Assembly (NCBI RefSeq): GCF_001864895.1
Contig: NZ_MJGO01000039.1
Span: forward strand, 17,523 to 81,522
Reading direction: 5' to 3'
Source of the DNA: Curtobacterium sp. MCBA15_009
GTDB lineage: Bacteria > Actinomycetota > Actinomycetes > Actinomycetales > Microbacteriaceae
DNA length: 64,000 nt
Made by a program: the position numbers and the translations under genes. Shown one piece after another: positions 47,459-55,517 of the stretch; positions within the stretch are counted from its first letter, which is position 1; each line of letters begins with the position of its first letter. A model generated the notes under the pieces. The model did not search any database, had not been told where the DNA came from, and was given only the letters and a program-made list of their open reading frames with translations.

Positions 47459-48793
47459 TCAGCGCGACAGCCAGGCACACGGGACCGGCGCCGACCACGG
47501 AGCCGTCCGCACGCGCACGACCTCGGTCGACGGGTCCACCCGACACTGCTCGGCTGCGGCGGGCATCTGCGCGGCCCACACCGGTCCGCCGCTGCGCCGA
47601 GTGGCGTCGGGAGCGACGTGCAGCACGGCGGACGCGACGACCAGGGTGACCACGGTCCAGGCGGCCAGTGCCCCGAGGAGGCGACCCGGGCCTCCCGTCC
47701 GACGTGCCGGGGGCGACCAGTGGTCGGGGTCGGCGAGCACGGCGGCGGCGACCACGGCCGCGCTCACCAGCAGCAGGCCGGCGGCCGCGTCGTAACGCTG
47801 CGGGGCGATCGCGGCCATCGACGCAACCGGCCGCGCCCAGTGCCGCCCGGCGCCGCCGTTCGCGAGCCCGGCGGCGGTCCACACGACGCCGGAACCCACC
47901 GCGAAGGCGACCACGACGCAGCGCGCCCGCAGCGGCGCGGCCACGACGGCCGCTACCAGCACGAGCGCGAGCGCGGCGACGGGGACGAGCAGGACCCACC
48001 ACCCGCGCTCGACGACCGCCGTCAGGACGCGACCGAGGTGCGGGTCCCACGCCCCCGCGACCGGACGGAGCAGGTACCCGGCCAGCACGTCGCGCACCGC
48101 GGGCGCACCCGGCACGACCGTCCGCGGGTGGGTGACGGCGGTGACCACCTGCACCGTCGCGGCCGCCACGGTCGCGACGGTGACGGGGAGCGCCCGCGCG
48201 CTCCCCCGCCGGGACGACCAGCCGAGCAGCAGCAGCGGCGCGAACAGCACCGCCTGCGGCTCGGTGAGCACCGCGGCGGCGGCCACCGCGGCGAGCGCGA
48301 CCGCTCCCCTCGTGGTGCGGCTGCGGTGCGCGAACACCCACGGCACCAGGACGAGCGCGTACCAGTGCAGGTTCGCGGCGTTCCCGCTGGTCTCGACGGG
48401 CGCGAGCGGGAGCACGACCGGCACGGCGGCGAGCACCAGCCGGAACGGCCAGGGGCGCACGACGTCCCGCGACAGGACGAGCACGAGCGCGCAGACGCCG
48501 CCGACCACCAGGCAGCTCGCCAGCGACACGACCTGGGCGTACCGGACCGCGGGCAGCGCGTACCCGAGGTCGACCACGAGCCGAGGCACCAGGTGGACGT
48601 ACCCGGCGTACGGGTGCAGGAGCGTGTCGACCGGTCCGAGGGCGACGCGCTCCCGCAGGAAGACGCCCCCGTCCTCGGCCCACACCGTGCCCCGGGTCAC
48701 CGGACCGAGCCGGTGCCAGGCCAGCGCGGTGGCGAGCAGGCCGACGACGACCGCTGCCAGCGGCGCCCCGACGGCCCTGCGCACGCGGTCCAT
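47459..48793 (-). CDS. Multi-helix membrane protein, GT-C-like
   Basis: 444 residues with about 10-11 helices and an early loop with TVWAEDGGVFLRERVALGPVDTLLHPYAGYVHLVPRL. An acidic motif after the first helix (AEDGGVF) and a first loop of this length are the mark of GT-C-type lipid-linked glycosyltransferases, and its place between two polymerase-like genes fits. The exact family was not identified. The last ~40 residues are extracytoplasmic with two Cys. Start ATG 48793 with TACCCT 6 nt upstream. Confidence 0.65.
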   Translation of the reverse strand: MDRVRRAVGAPLAAVVVGLLATALAWHRLGPVTRGTVWAEDGGVFLRERVALGPVDTLLHPYAGYVHLVPRLVVDLGYALPAVRYAQVVSLASCLVVGGVCALVLVLSRDVVRPWPFRLVLAAVPVVLPLAPVETSGNAANLHWYALVLVPWVFAHRSRTTRGAVALAAVAAAAVLTEPQAVLFAPLLLLGWSSRRGSARALPVTVATVAAATVQVVTAVTHPRTVVPGAPAVRDVLAGYLLRPVAGAWDPHLGRVLTAVVERGWWVLLVPVAALALVLVAAVVAAPLRARCVVVAFAVGSGVVWTAAGLANGGAGRHWARPVASMAAIAPQRYDAAAGLLLVSAAVVAAAVLADPDHWSPPARRTGGPGRLLGALAAWTVVTLVVASAVLHVAPDATRRSGGPVWAAQMPAAAEQCRVDPSTEVVRVRTAPWSAPVPCAWLSR

Positions 48794-48799
48794 CGGGCG

Positions 48800-48881
48800 A
48801 GGGTAGGTCCTGATCGCGCATCGTCGATAGAGGCAGTGGAACGGCACCCTGGCGACTCGTCACACGGACGTGCGCCAAGAT
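48800..48881. promoter_or_regulatory. Divergent -10 elements between the two genes
   Basis: TACCCT on the minus strand (48800-48805) 6 nt before the ATG at 48793, and CAAGAT on the plus strand (48876-48881) 6 nt before the GTG at 48888. Confidence 0.45.
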
Positions 48882-48887
48882 GGACGC

Positions 48888-50189
48888 GTGACGGACGGCC
48901 GGGTGAACAGACGCGTGCTCGGGCGCCGCTACCTGTCGGCCTGGATCGGGTTCTCCGCGGGTGGCCGGTTCAGCCAGGCGCTCGCGACGGTCATCGTGCT
49001 GTTCGGGTTCGGACAGCCCACCGTGCAGGCCCTGGTCGGCCGTGCCGGGACCTGGGCCGTGCTCGTCACGCTGTTCGTGCTCGCCGGGCTGAGCCTGCTC
49101 GGGCAGCGCTACCGGATCGAGTGGCACGGCGTGCTCCCCCTGTCGCTGCTGGCCTTCGTCGGCTACTGCGCACTGAGCGTCCTCTGGAGCGAGTACTCCT
49201 GGGTCGCCCTGCGCGGCTTCGCCGAGACGGTGGGCTTCATCGGGCTCGGGCTCTACCTGGCGCTCGGACGCGACCTGGTGCAGGTGATCCGCGCGTCGGG
49301 CGACGCGTTCCGGATCCTGCTCGTCACGGCCCTCGGCCTCGAGGTCCTGGCCGGCCTCGTGCTCGACGTCCCGTTCCCCGCGTTCGGCATCCGCGGGGAC
49401 ATCGCCTACGGCGGCCCGATCCAGGGCATCGGTGGCACCCGCAACTTCATGGGCTTCATCGCCGCGATGGCACTCGTCACCTTCGTCGTCGAGTTCCTCA
49501 CCCGATCGGTGACCGTGTGGCGGGCGATCGGGTCGACCGCGCTCGCCGTCATCGCCCTCATGCTCGTGCAGTCCCCCATCACCGGCCTCGCCATGATCGC
49601 CCTCGCGGTCACGGCGCTCGCGCTCTGGTCCCTCCGGCACGCGCGCCCGGCGACCCGCCCCGTGGTGAACGGCGTGCTCGGAGCCGCGGTCCTGCTCGCC
49701 CTCGTGCTCGCGGTCCTCGCACGCGGCCGCCTGCTCGCCGAGATCGGCGCCGCCGGCGGCACCGCAACCCGCGTCGACCTGTGGTCGCAGATCCGGGTGT
49801 TCGTCGCTCAGTACCCGATCCAGGGCTGGGGCTGGGTCGGCACCTGGCCGAACGAGGCGGTCGTCCCCTACGTCACCTTCATCGACCCCGCCGGCGCCCG
49901 GTTCACCTCGGGCCTCAACGCCTTCGTCGACGCCTGGCTGCAGATCGGGCTCGCGGGCACGATCATCCTCGCGGTGACGGCCCTGCTCGCGTTCGCCCGG
50001 GCCTGGGTGACGGCGACGACCTTCCCCGGGGTGGCGTACGTGTGGCCCGCCGCGGTCCTCGTGCTGCTCGCGGTGACGAGCACGGCCGAGAGCTACCTGC
50101 TGCACGGCGCGGGGCTGATGGTCTTCGTGACGGTGCTCGTCATCGCCGCCCGGCGCCGCTCCTGGCGCCGGCACCTGCCGCGCGTGTAG
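48888..50189 (+). CDS. O-antigen polymerase/ligase-like membrane protein
   Basis: 433 residues, about 11 helices. The extracellular loop has GGTATRVDLWSQIRVFVAQYPIQGWGWVGTWPNEA followed by TSGLNAFVDAWLQIGLAGT, the same Wzy/WaaL pattern as the gene at 46048 but clearly diverged. The two may act on different glycans or as polymerase and ligase of one glycan. It precedes palindrome array 2 and is convergent with the DPM1-like gene. Confidence 0.88.
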   Translation: MTDGRVNRRVLGRRYLSAWIGFSAGGRFSQALATVIVLFGFGQPTVQALVGRAGTWAVLVTLFVLAGLSLLGQRYRIEWHGVLPLSLLAFVGYCALSVLWSEYSWVALRGFAETVGFIGLGLYLALGRDLVQVIRASGDAFRILLVTALGLEVLAGLVLDVPFPAFGIRGDIAYGGPIQGIGGTRNFMGFIAAMALVTFVVEFLTRSVTVWRAIGSTALAVIALMLVQSPITGLAMIALAVTALALWSLRHARPATRPVVNGVLGAAVLLALVLAVLARGRLLAEIGAAGGTATRVDLWSQIRVFVAQYPIQGWGWVGTWPNEAVVPYVTFIDPAGARFTSGLNAFVDAWLQIGLAGTIILAVTALLAFARAWVTATTFPGVAYVWPAAVLVLLAVTSTAESYLLHGAGLMVFVTVLVIAARRRSWRRHLPRV

Positions 50190-50253
50190 GGCGCGGCGGG
50201 GCGGCGCGGGCGCGCGCGGCGCGGGCGGCGCGGCGCGGGCGCGGGGGCGCTTC

Positions 50254-50604
50254 GTGAGCAGAAGATGTCGCCTCCACGCGCCGGACCCGACCGTTTCTGC
50301 TCACTCAACGACGCGGTGGGCGCCCGCCGCCGGGCCGGAGGCCCGTGGCGGCACCGCGCCGCACCTCCCGTCCGACCCGACATGCGTTCCGGACGCGCGC
50401 ATCGTGAGCAGAAAAGGTCGCCTCAACGCACCGGACGCGACCTTTTCTGCTCACTCAGCGACGCGGTGGCCGCCCGCCGCCGGACGGGAGGCCCGTGGCG
50501 GCACCGCGCCGAGCCTCCCGTCCGAACCGACAAACGTGCCCGACGCGCACTTCGTGAGCAGAAGACGTCGCCTCAACGCACCGGACCCGACCTTTTCTGC
50601 TCAC
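50254..50604. repeat. Array of three 51-bp palindromes (array 2)
   Basis: Three units of exactly 51 bp at 50254-50304, 50404-50454 and 50554-50604, so the period is 150 bp. Unit 2 has perfect 17-bp arms, GTGAGCAGAAAAGGTCG and CGACCTTTTCTGCTCAC. The outer arm GTGAGCAGAA is the same as in array 1, and the 17-bp loops are unrelated to those of array 1 (CCTCAACGCACCGGAC here). The ~99-bp spacers are also repeated and contain their own hairpin with GACGGGAGGC / GCCTCCCGTC arms (50483-50492 and 50513-50522), which resembles the terminator hairpins at 4191 and 55459. The array lies between convergent genes ending at 50189 and 50699. No coding sequence is supported. Confidence 0.9.
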
Positions 50605-50698
50605 CAAGCGACGCGGTGGGCGCCCGCCGCCGGACGGGAGGCCCGTGGCGGCACCGCGCCGAGCCGCGCCTCCCGAGCGACGCGAGCCCTGGTGCGCC

Positions 50699-51445
50699 TC
50701 AGGGACGGGTGCGTCGCCCGAGGCGGCGCTGCACGCCCCACTGGGTGACGCGGAGCATCGCCTCGACCACGATCGAGCGGCTCATCTTCGAGACGCCGTG
50801 CACGCGGTCGCGGAAGCGGATCGGGACCTCGACGATGCGGCCGCCGAGGTCGTCCACACGCAGGGTCATGTCGACCTGGAAGCAGTAGCCCTTCGAGTCG
50901 ATCGAGTCGAGGTCCATCCGGGCGACCGCCGAGGCGCGGTACACCCGGTACCCCGCGGTGATGTCCCGCACGTCGAGGCCGAGGACCCAGCGCGCGTAGG
51001 TGTTCGCGCCCCGGCTGAGGGCCTGGCGTCGGAGCGGCCAGTCGACGACCGAGCCACCGGGCACCCAGCGGGAGCCGATCGCGAGCAGGACGTCGTCCGA
51101 GGCGGTGACCGCGTCGACGAGTGCGGGCAAGCGGTCGGCCGGGTGCGAGCCGTCCGCGTCCATCTCGACGAGCAGCGGGTAGCCGCGCTCCAGTCCCCAG
51201 CGGAACCCGGCGACGTACGCCGTGCCGAGCCCGAGCTTGCCGGAGCGCTGCAGCAGGTGCACGCGGTCGTCCTCGGCGGCGATCGCGCGGACGATGTCGC
51301 CGGTGCCGTCCGGGCTGCCGTCGTCGACGACCAGGACGTGCACCCCTGGCGACGCCGCCAACACGGCCGACGTGATCGCGCGGACGTTCTCGGCCTCGTC
51401 GTACGTCGGGACGATGACGAGCGCCGAGGCGTCGGTCGGGCTCAC
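50699..51445 (-). CDS. Polyprenol monophosphomannose synthase, DPM1-type GT2
   Basis: 248 residues, soluble. ALVIVPTYDEAENV, LVVDDGSPDGTGDI, LLVEMDADGSHPA and SKGYCFQVDMTLRV match Dpm1/Ppm1 of Actinobacteria. It lacks the C-terminal acyltransferase or membrane fusions seen in some relatives. It transfers mannose from GDP-mannose to polyprenyl phosphate and supplies extracellular mannosyltransferases. GTG 51445 overlaps the stop of the fusion GT gene by 4 nt (GTGA). Confidence 0.9.
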   Translation of the reverse strand: MSPTDASALVIVPTYDEAENVRAITSAVLAASPGVHVLVVDDGSPDGTGDIVRAIAAEDDRVHLLQRSGKLGLGTAYVAGFRWGLERGYPLLVEMDADGSHPADRLPALVDAVTASDDVLLAIGSRWVPGGSVVDWPLRRQALSRGANTYARWVLGLDVRDITAGYRVYRASAVARMDLDSIDSKGYCFQVDMTLRVDDLGGRIVEVPIRFRDRVHGVSKMSRSIVVEAMLRVTQWGVQRRLGRRTRP

Positions 51446-53931
51446 CGGTTGTCGAGGCGCCGCTTGATCTTCCCCGCGACGCTGCGCGGGCCCTCGGTGC
51501 GCAGGTAGTGCACCGCGCGGCCGACGTCGTAGCGGACGCCGGAGAGCTTCTTGCGCTCGGGCACCCGGACGCGCATGGTGTGCGGCTGGATCGAGGACGT
51601 CGTGTCGCGGACGGTCTTGTCCGCGGCACGGACGGGGTTCCGGCAGAAGTCGACGAGCGGTGCGAGGACGTTCTCCCACGTGAACTGCTCACGCACCCGG
51701 TCGACGTTGCCGATGAAGGTCGCGCGGGCCTTCTTGTCGAACAGGGCCGTCTCGAGCGCCGCGGCGAGGCCGTCGACGTCCTGCTCGTGCACCGCGATGC
51801 CGAGCTTCTCCTCGGCGACGAGGTCGCCGAAGGAGTCGCCCGCGGTCGTCACGATCGGCAGGCGCGCCCACAGGTAGTCGAGGATGCGGGTGCGGAACGA
51901 GAACGTGGTCTCGAGGTGCTCGTAGTGCGTCGAGACGCCGGCGTCGGCCTCGAGCAGGTAGGCGCCGCGCTCCTCGTACGGGATCCACTGGTCGTTGAAG
52001 AACACGTGCTTGCCGGTCAGGCCGAGCGCGTCGGCCTCGGCGCGGACCTTCGCCACGATGTCCATCTCGGGGACGTCGGGGTTCGGGTGCTGCACGCCCA
52101 TGAAGAAGAGCTTGACCGACGGACGGCGCTCGGCGAGCTGCGCGATCGAGCGGACCAGGGTGATCGGGTCGAACCAGTCGTAGATCCCCCCGCCCCAGAC
52201 GACGAGCTTGTCGTTCTTGCCGATGCCCGGCACGACGCCCTTGACCCGCTGCTGGTCGTGCACCGGCGGGGTCGAGGACAGCCCGAACGGCACGACGCCG
52301 ATGAGCGAGCGCAGGTCGGCGTCGCGGGAGTAGGTGCGGGCGTTGACGCGGCCGGAGCCGGCGAGCTGGCCGAGCCAGAACATCCGCTGCCGTTCCGAGG
52401 CGCAGATGAAGTAGTCGCCGAGCTCGAGCTGGTGGTTCAGCGTGTCCGAGGCGTCGAGGATCTGGCGGTTCCACTTGTCGACGTCGTCGCTGCGGCCCTG
52501 CTCGAGCTGCTCGAGGTGGAGCGGGTCGTACACGTCGACGACCAGGATCTTGCTCGTCGACTCGAGCACCGGGAACAGCCGGAGCGCGTGGCCCTGCACG
52601 ATGATGACGTCGGCCCAGCCCTCGTGCTCGACCATCTGGCGCGGGTGGCGGTGCGGCACGGTGACGACCTCGTACGAGGGGTCGATCTGCGACGAGCGGG
52701 TGAGGCTGACGACGCGGACGTCGTGCTCGGACGCGAGCTGCTTCGCCATCTGCGTCGCACGGATCGCCGGGCCGGCCATCTTCGCGCCGATCGAGTCGCC
52801 GGTGATGATGAGCACGCGGCGACGGGTGCCGACCTCGAGCACGCCGAGGGAGTGCACGATCTTGTCGTACCCGGCCAGGTAGTTCTCGATCGGGTACGCG
52901 GGCTCGTCGCGGTTGCCGAACAGGCGGAGGAGCTCACGGTCGGTGCGGACGCGGGTCGCCTGGATCTGCCGGCGGGACTCGGTCATCGACGGCAGCTGCT
53001 CGACGAACTGGTCGACGCCGTAGATGCCCGCCATGCTCGTCTTCGGCACCGGGACGGTGGGGACGCTGTCGTCCCCGGGGTTCCGCAGGTCGAGCGAGGT
53101 GGAGTCGAGCTCGCCGCGGCCGACGGCCCGGCGGACGGCGAGTGCGAGCGAGCCGGGCAGGGCGGCGGAGAGCTGCTCGTCGCCGAGGTTCTTGTAGAGC
53201 GTGAAGAGGGCGTTCCGCTCGAGCAGGTACGTCTCGCGGAAGTCGCCGAACTTGTTCATCGATGCGTGGTGCTTGTGGAACGCGACGGACTTCGGCTGGT
53301 AGCGGAAGCGCCAGCCGAGCAGGTTGAGCCGCCAGCCGAGGTCGACGTCCTCGTAGAACATGAAGTAGCGGTCGTCGAAGCCGTCGAGCTGCTCGAAGAG
53401 CTCGGCGCGGACGAACATCGCGGCGCCGGTGCCGAACAGCACGTCGGTCTCGCTCTCCCACCGGCCGGTGTCCGGCGACCCAGCGAAGGGCTTGTAGCCC
53501 ATGCCGTACCAGGTCATCGCGGCCTCGGTGAAGTCGACGTTGACGCCCTCCCAGTCGAGGACCTTCGACGCGACGGCTCCGATGTCGGCGCCGGAGGCGA
53601 ACGTCGCCATCGCCTCGCGCACCCAGCCGGTGTCGGGCCGGGCGTCGTTGTTGAGGAACGCGACGATCTCACCCGAGGACTTCGCGACGCCGAGGTTGCA
53701 GCCGCCGGTGAAGCCGAGGTTGGCACCGGCGTCGACCAGCGTGAAGTCGAGGGTCGAGGCCTGCAGCCGCCCGAGGTGCTCCGGCCCGGAGCCGTTCTCG
53801 ACGACGATGACCTCGAGCTTGTCCTGCGGCCAGTCCTGCTTGCGGAGTTCCGCGATGCTCGTCAGGGTGTCGTCGGTGCCCTTGTAGTTCACGAGGACGA
53901 CGGACACGACTCCCGGCTTGCGCTCTGTCAC
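51442..53931 (-). CDS. Bifunctional GT2-GT4 glycosyltransferase
   Basis: 829 residues. N-terminal GT2 domain (about 8-300): VVSVVLVNYKGTDDTLTS, VVENGSG, the metal/donor block NNDARPD (94-100), and DRYFMFYEDVDLGWRLNLLGWRFRY. After a linker (about 300-410), a GT-B-like part (about 410-760) begins with RRVLIITGDSIGAKMAGPAIRATQMAKQLASEHDV and continues with KLVVWGGGIYDWFDPITLVRSIAQL, the C-terminal GT4 sugar-nucleotide domain. The last ~60 residues are basic. Two catalytic modules in one chain suggest consecutive sugar additions. GTG at 53931 with GGAGGA 6 nt upstream; the ORF upstream lacks coding character. Confidence 0.88.
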   Translation of the reverse strand: MTERKPGVVSVVLVNYKGTDDTLTSIAELRKQDWPQDKLEVIVVENGSGPEHLGRLQASTLDFTLVDAGANLGFTGGCNLGVAKSSGEIVAFLNNDARPDTGWVREAMATFASGADIGAVASKVLDWEGVNVDFTEAAMTWYGMGYKPFAGSPDTGRWESETDVLFGTGAAMFVRAELFEQLDGFDDRYFMFYEDVDLGWRLNLLGWRFRYQPKSVAFHKHHASMNKFGDFRETYLLERNALFTLYKNLGDEQLSAALPGSLALAVRRAVGRGELDSTSLDLRNPGDDSVPTVPVPKTSMAGIYGVDQFVEQLPSMTESRRQIQATRVRTDRELLRLFGNRDEPAYPIENYLAGYDKIVHSLGVLEVGTRRRVLIITGDSIGAKMAGPAIRATQMAKQLASEHDVRVVSLTRSSQIDPSYEVVTVPHRHPRQMVEHEGWADVIIVQGHALRLFPVLESTSKILVVDVYDPLHLEQLEQGRSDDVDKWNRQILDASDTLNHQLELGDYFICASERQRMFWLGQLAGSGRVNARTYSRDADLRSLIGVVPFGLSSTPPVHDQQRVKGVVPGIGKNDKLVVWGGGIYDWFDPITLVRSIAQLAERRPSVKLFFMGVQHPNPDVPEMDIVAKVRAEADALGLTGKHVFFNDQWIPYEERGAYLLEADAGVSTHYEHLETTFSFRTRILDYLWARLPIVTTAGDSFGDLVAEEKLGIAVHEQDVDGLAAALETALFDKKARATFIGNVDRVREQFTWENVLAPLVDFCRNPVRAADKTVRDTTSSIQPHTMRVRVPERKKLSGVRYDVGRAVHYLRTEGPRSVAGKIKRRLDNR

Positions 53932-54054
53932 GCGGGTTCCTCCAGCAGCTGCCGCGCGGGGGCGCGGATCGGTGGCTCGGTCGCGGGGTGCCGCGGCCGA
54001 TGACACCCTACAAGGCGCGCCCGGCCGCTCCCCGGTGGCCGCCGCCGGTTCGTG

Positions 54055-54060
54055 CAGAAT
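54055..54060 (+). promoter_or_regulatory. -10 element, leaderless start at 54068
   Basis: CAGAAT, 7 nt before the GTG at 54068. Confidence 0.4.
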
Positions 54061-54067
54061 GGCGGGC

Positions 54068-55396
54068 GTGACTGCCGCCATCCCGAGCACCCCCCTGCCC
54101 TCCGTCCTGCACGAGGACTACGCCGCCATCGCGGCCGGCACGCACGCCGAGGGTCCACGCGGCACCGTCCGCTTCGCCGTGTCGACCGCCGACCCCGCCG
54201 AGGGCAAGGGCGACCTGTTCGTGGCACTCGGCCTGGCCCGAGCCCTGCGTGCCGAGGGCTGGGGCGTCGCGATGTGGCCGCTCGAGCGCTGGGGCGACGA
54301 GGTCCCCGTCGACACCGCGGCCGTCGTCGTGATGATCGAGTCGTTCGTGCCCGGGTACGTGCCGGCCGGCACCGCCCTGGTGGCCTGGGTCCGCAACTGG
54401 ACCGAGAAGTGGGCGGCGCTGCCCTACCTCGACGAGTTCGACGCCGTGTGGACGTCGTCCACGATCGCCCGCGACGCGATCGCCCCGCACGTCGCCACGA
54501 CGGTGGAGGTCGTGCCGATCGGTGTCGACCTCGACCTGTTCACCACCGACCGGCCGCACGCCCACGCCGAGCCGGCCGACGTCGACCCCGTCGCCGCGGC
54601 CGACGCCGCCCGGACCGACCGCGCGGTCACCACGGTGAACTTCTGGGGCGTCCGCCGCCGGGTGCAGGACGTCCTCGCCGAGGTCGCCCCGCCCGAGCCG
54701 ATCATCTGGTACGCCGCCAACGTCGACCACGTCGAGCCCTCGCCGGGTGTCGAGCTCCGCCCGATGGTCTCGTACTTCTCGCTGCCCGAGGTGTACCGCG
54801 CCGCCGGGTTCGTCGTCGACGACGTCATCGCCCCGGCCGCCGCCTACGGCACGCTCAACTCGCGGCTGTACGAGTCGCTGGCGTGCGGCGCGCTGCCCGT
54901 CACCGACTGCGCGCTGGGCCTCGACGAGCTCGGACTCGCCGAGGTGCCGGTCTTCGACGACGCCGCGTCGCTCGAGCGTGCACTCGCGATGCCGCGCGAG
55001 GAGCGCACCGCCCTGGTGGAACGGCTCCGGGCCGTCGTCGTCGAGCGGCACTCGTTCCGCAGCCGTGCCGAGCAGGTCGGCCCGTCGCTCGACGCCGCCG
55101 TCGCCGCCGCATCGGGCCGGAGCGGCGAGCGGAGCGCCTTCCTGCGCTGGGCGACCGAGCAGCGCGAGCTCCTGCGTCGGACCGAGCACGACCGCGACGT
55201 CCACCTGGCCGGCGTGCACGACATCAACGAGCGGCTCATCGTCTCGGAGCAGAAGGTCGGCGCCCACGACACGGCACGGCAGGTCGCCGAGGCGGAGCGC
55301 GACCAGATCGCGGCACGGTTCCACGGCCTGACCCGGTCGCCGGAGTACCGCGTCCTGCACGGGCTCGGTCTCATGGCGCGGCGCGCGCGCCGCTGA
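54068..55396 (+). CDS. Glycosyltransferase, GT1/CgeB-like
   Basis: 442 residues. After a basic region come a GT-B-like N-terminal part (SVLHEDYAAIAAGTHAEGPRGTVRFAVSTADP, EGKGDLFVALGLARALRAEGWG) and a C-terminal part with YGTLNSRLYESLACGALPVTDCALGLDELG, the motif of CgeB/GT1-type glycosyltransferases. A coiled-coil-like tail (about 370-440) follows. It is divergent from the GT2-GT4 fusion gene, with only ~136 bp between them. Confidence 0.75.
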   Translation: MTAAIPSTPLPSVLHEDYAAIAAGTHAEGPRGTVRFAVSTADPAEGKGDLFVALGLARALRAEGWGVAMWPLERWGDEVPVDTAAVVVMIESFVPGYVPAGTALVAWVRNWTEKWAALPYLDEFDAVWTSSTIARDAIAPHVATTVEVVPIGVDLDLFTTDRPHAHAEPADVDPVAAADAARTDRAVTTVNFWGVRRRVQDVLAEVAPPEPIIWYAANVDHVEPSPGVELRPMVSYFSLPEVYRAAGFVVDDVIAPAAAYGTLNSRLYESLACGALPVTDCALGLDELGLAEVPVFDDAASLERALAMPREERTALVERLRAVVVERHSFRSRAEQVGPSLDAAVAAASGRSGERSAFLRWATEQRELLRRTEHDRDVHLAGVHDINERLIVSEQKVGAHDTARQVAEAERDQIAARFHGLTRSPEYRVLHGLGLMARRARR

Positions 55397-55458
55397 CACC
55401 CGGCGCTCCGTGCACCCCGGGCGGGCACGGGAGCGGGTCCGGTGGACGCACCCACGCA

Positions 55459-55504
55459 ACGGACGGGAGGCACGGTGCCAGCTGGCACCGTGCCTCCCGT
55501 CCGT
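55459..55504. terminator. 22-bp-stem bidirectional hairpin terminator
   Basis: Perfect stem, arms 55459-55480 and 55483-55504, with a 2-nt centre. The arm GACGGGAGGCACGGTGCCA is one base from the hairpin at 4191-4238. Confidence 0.8.
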
Positions 55505-55517
55505 CGTCGGTGACCGT

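Noticed and set aside
43686..47795. A 1369-residue plus-strand frame
   Set aside because: It is antisense to galE and manA and only reflects the GC-rich third-position pattern.
50254..50604. CRISPR-like array in the 50.3 kb gap
   Set aside because: The period is regular but the spacers are themselves repeats of one another, and no cas gene is nearby.
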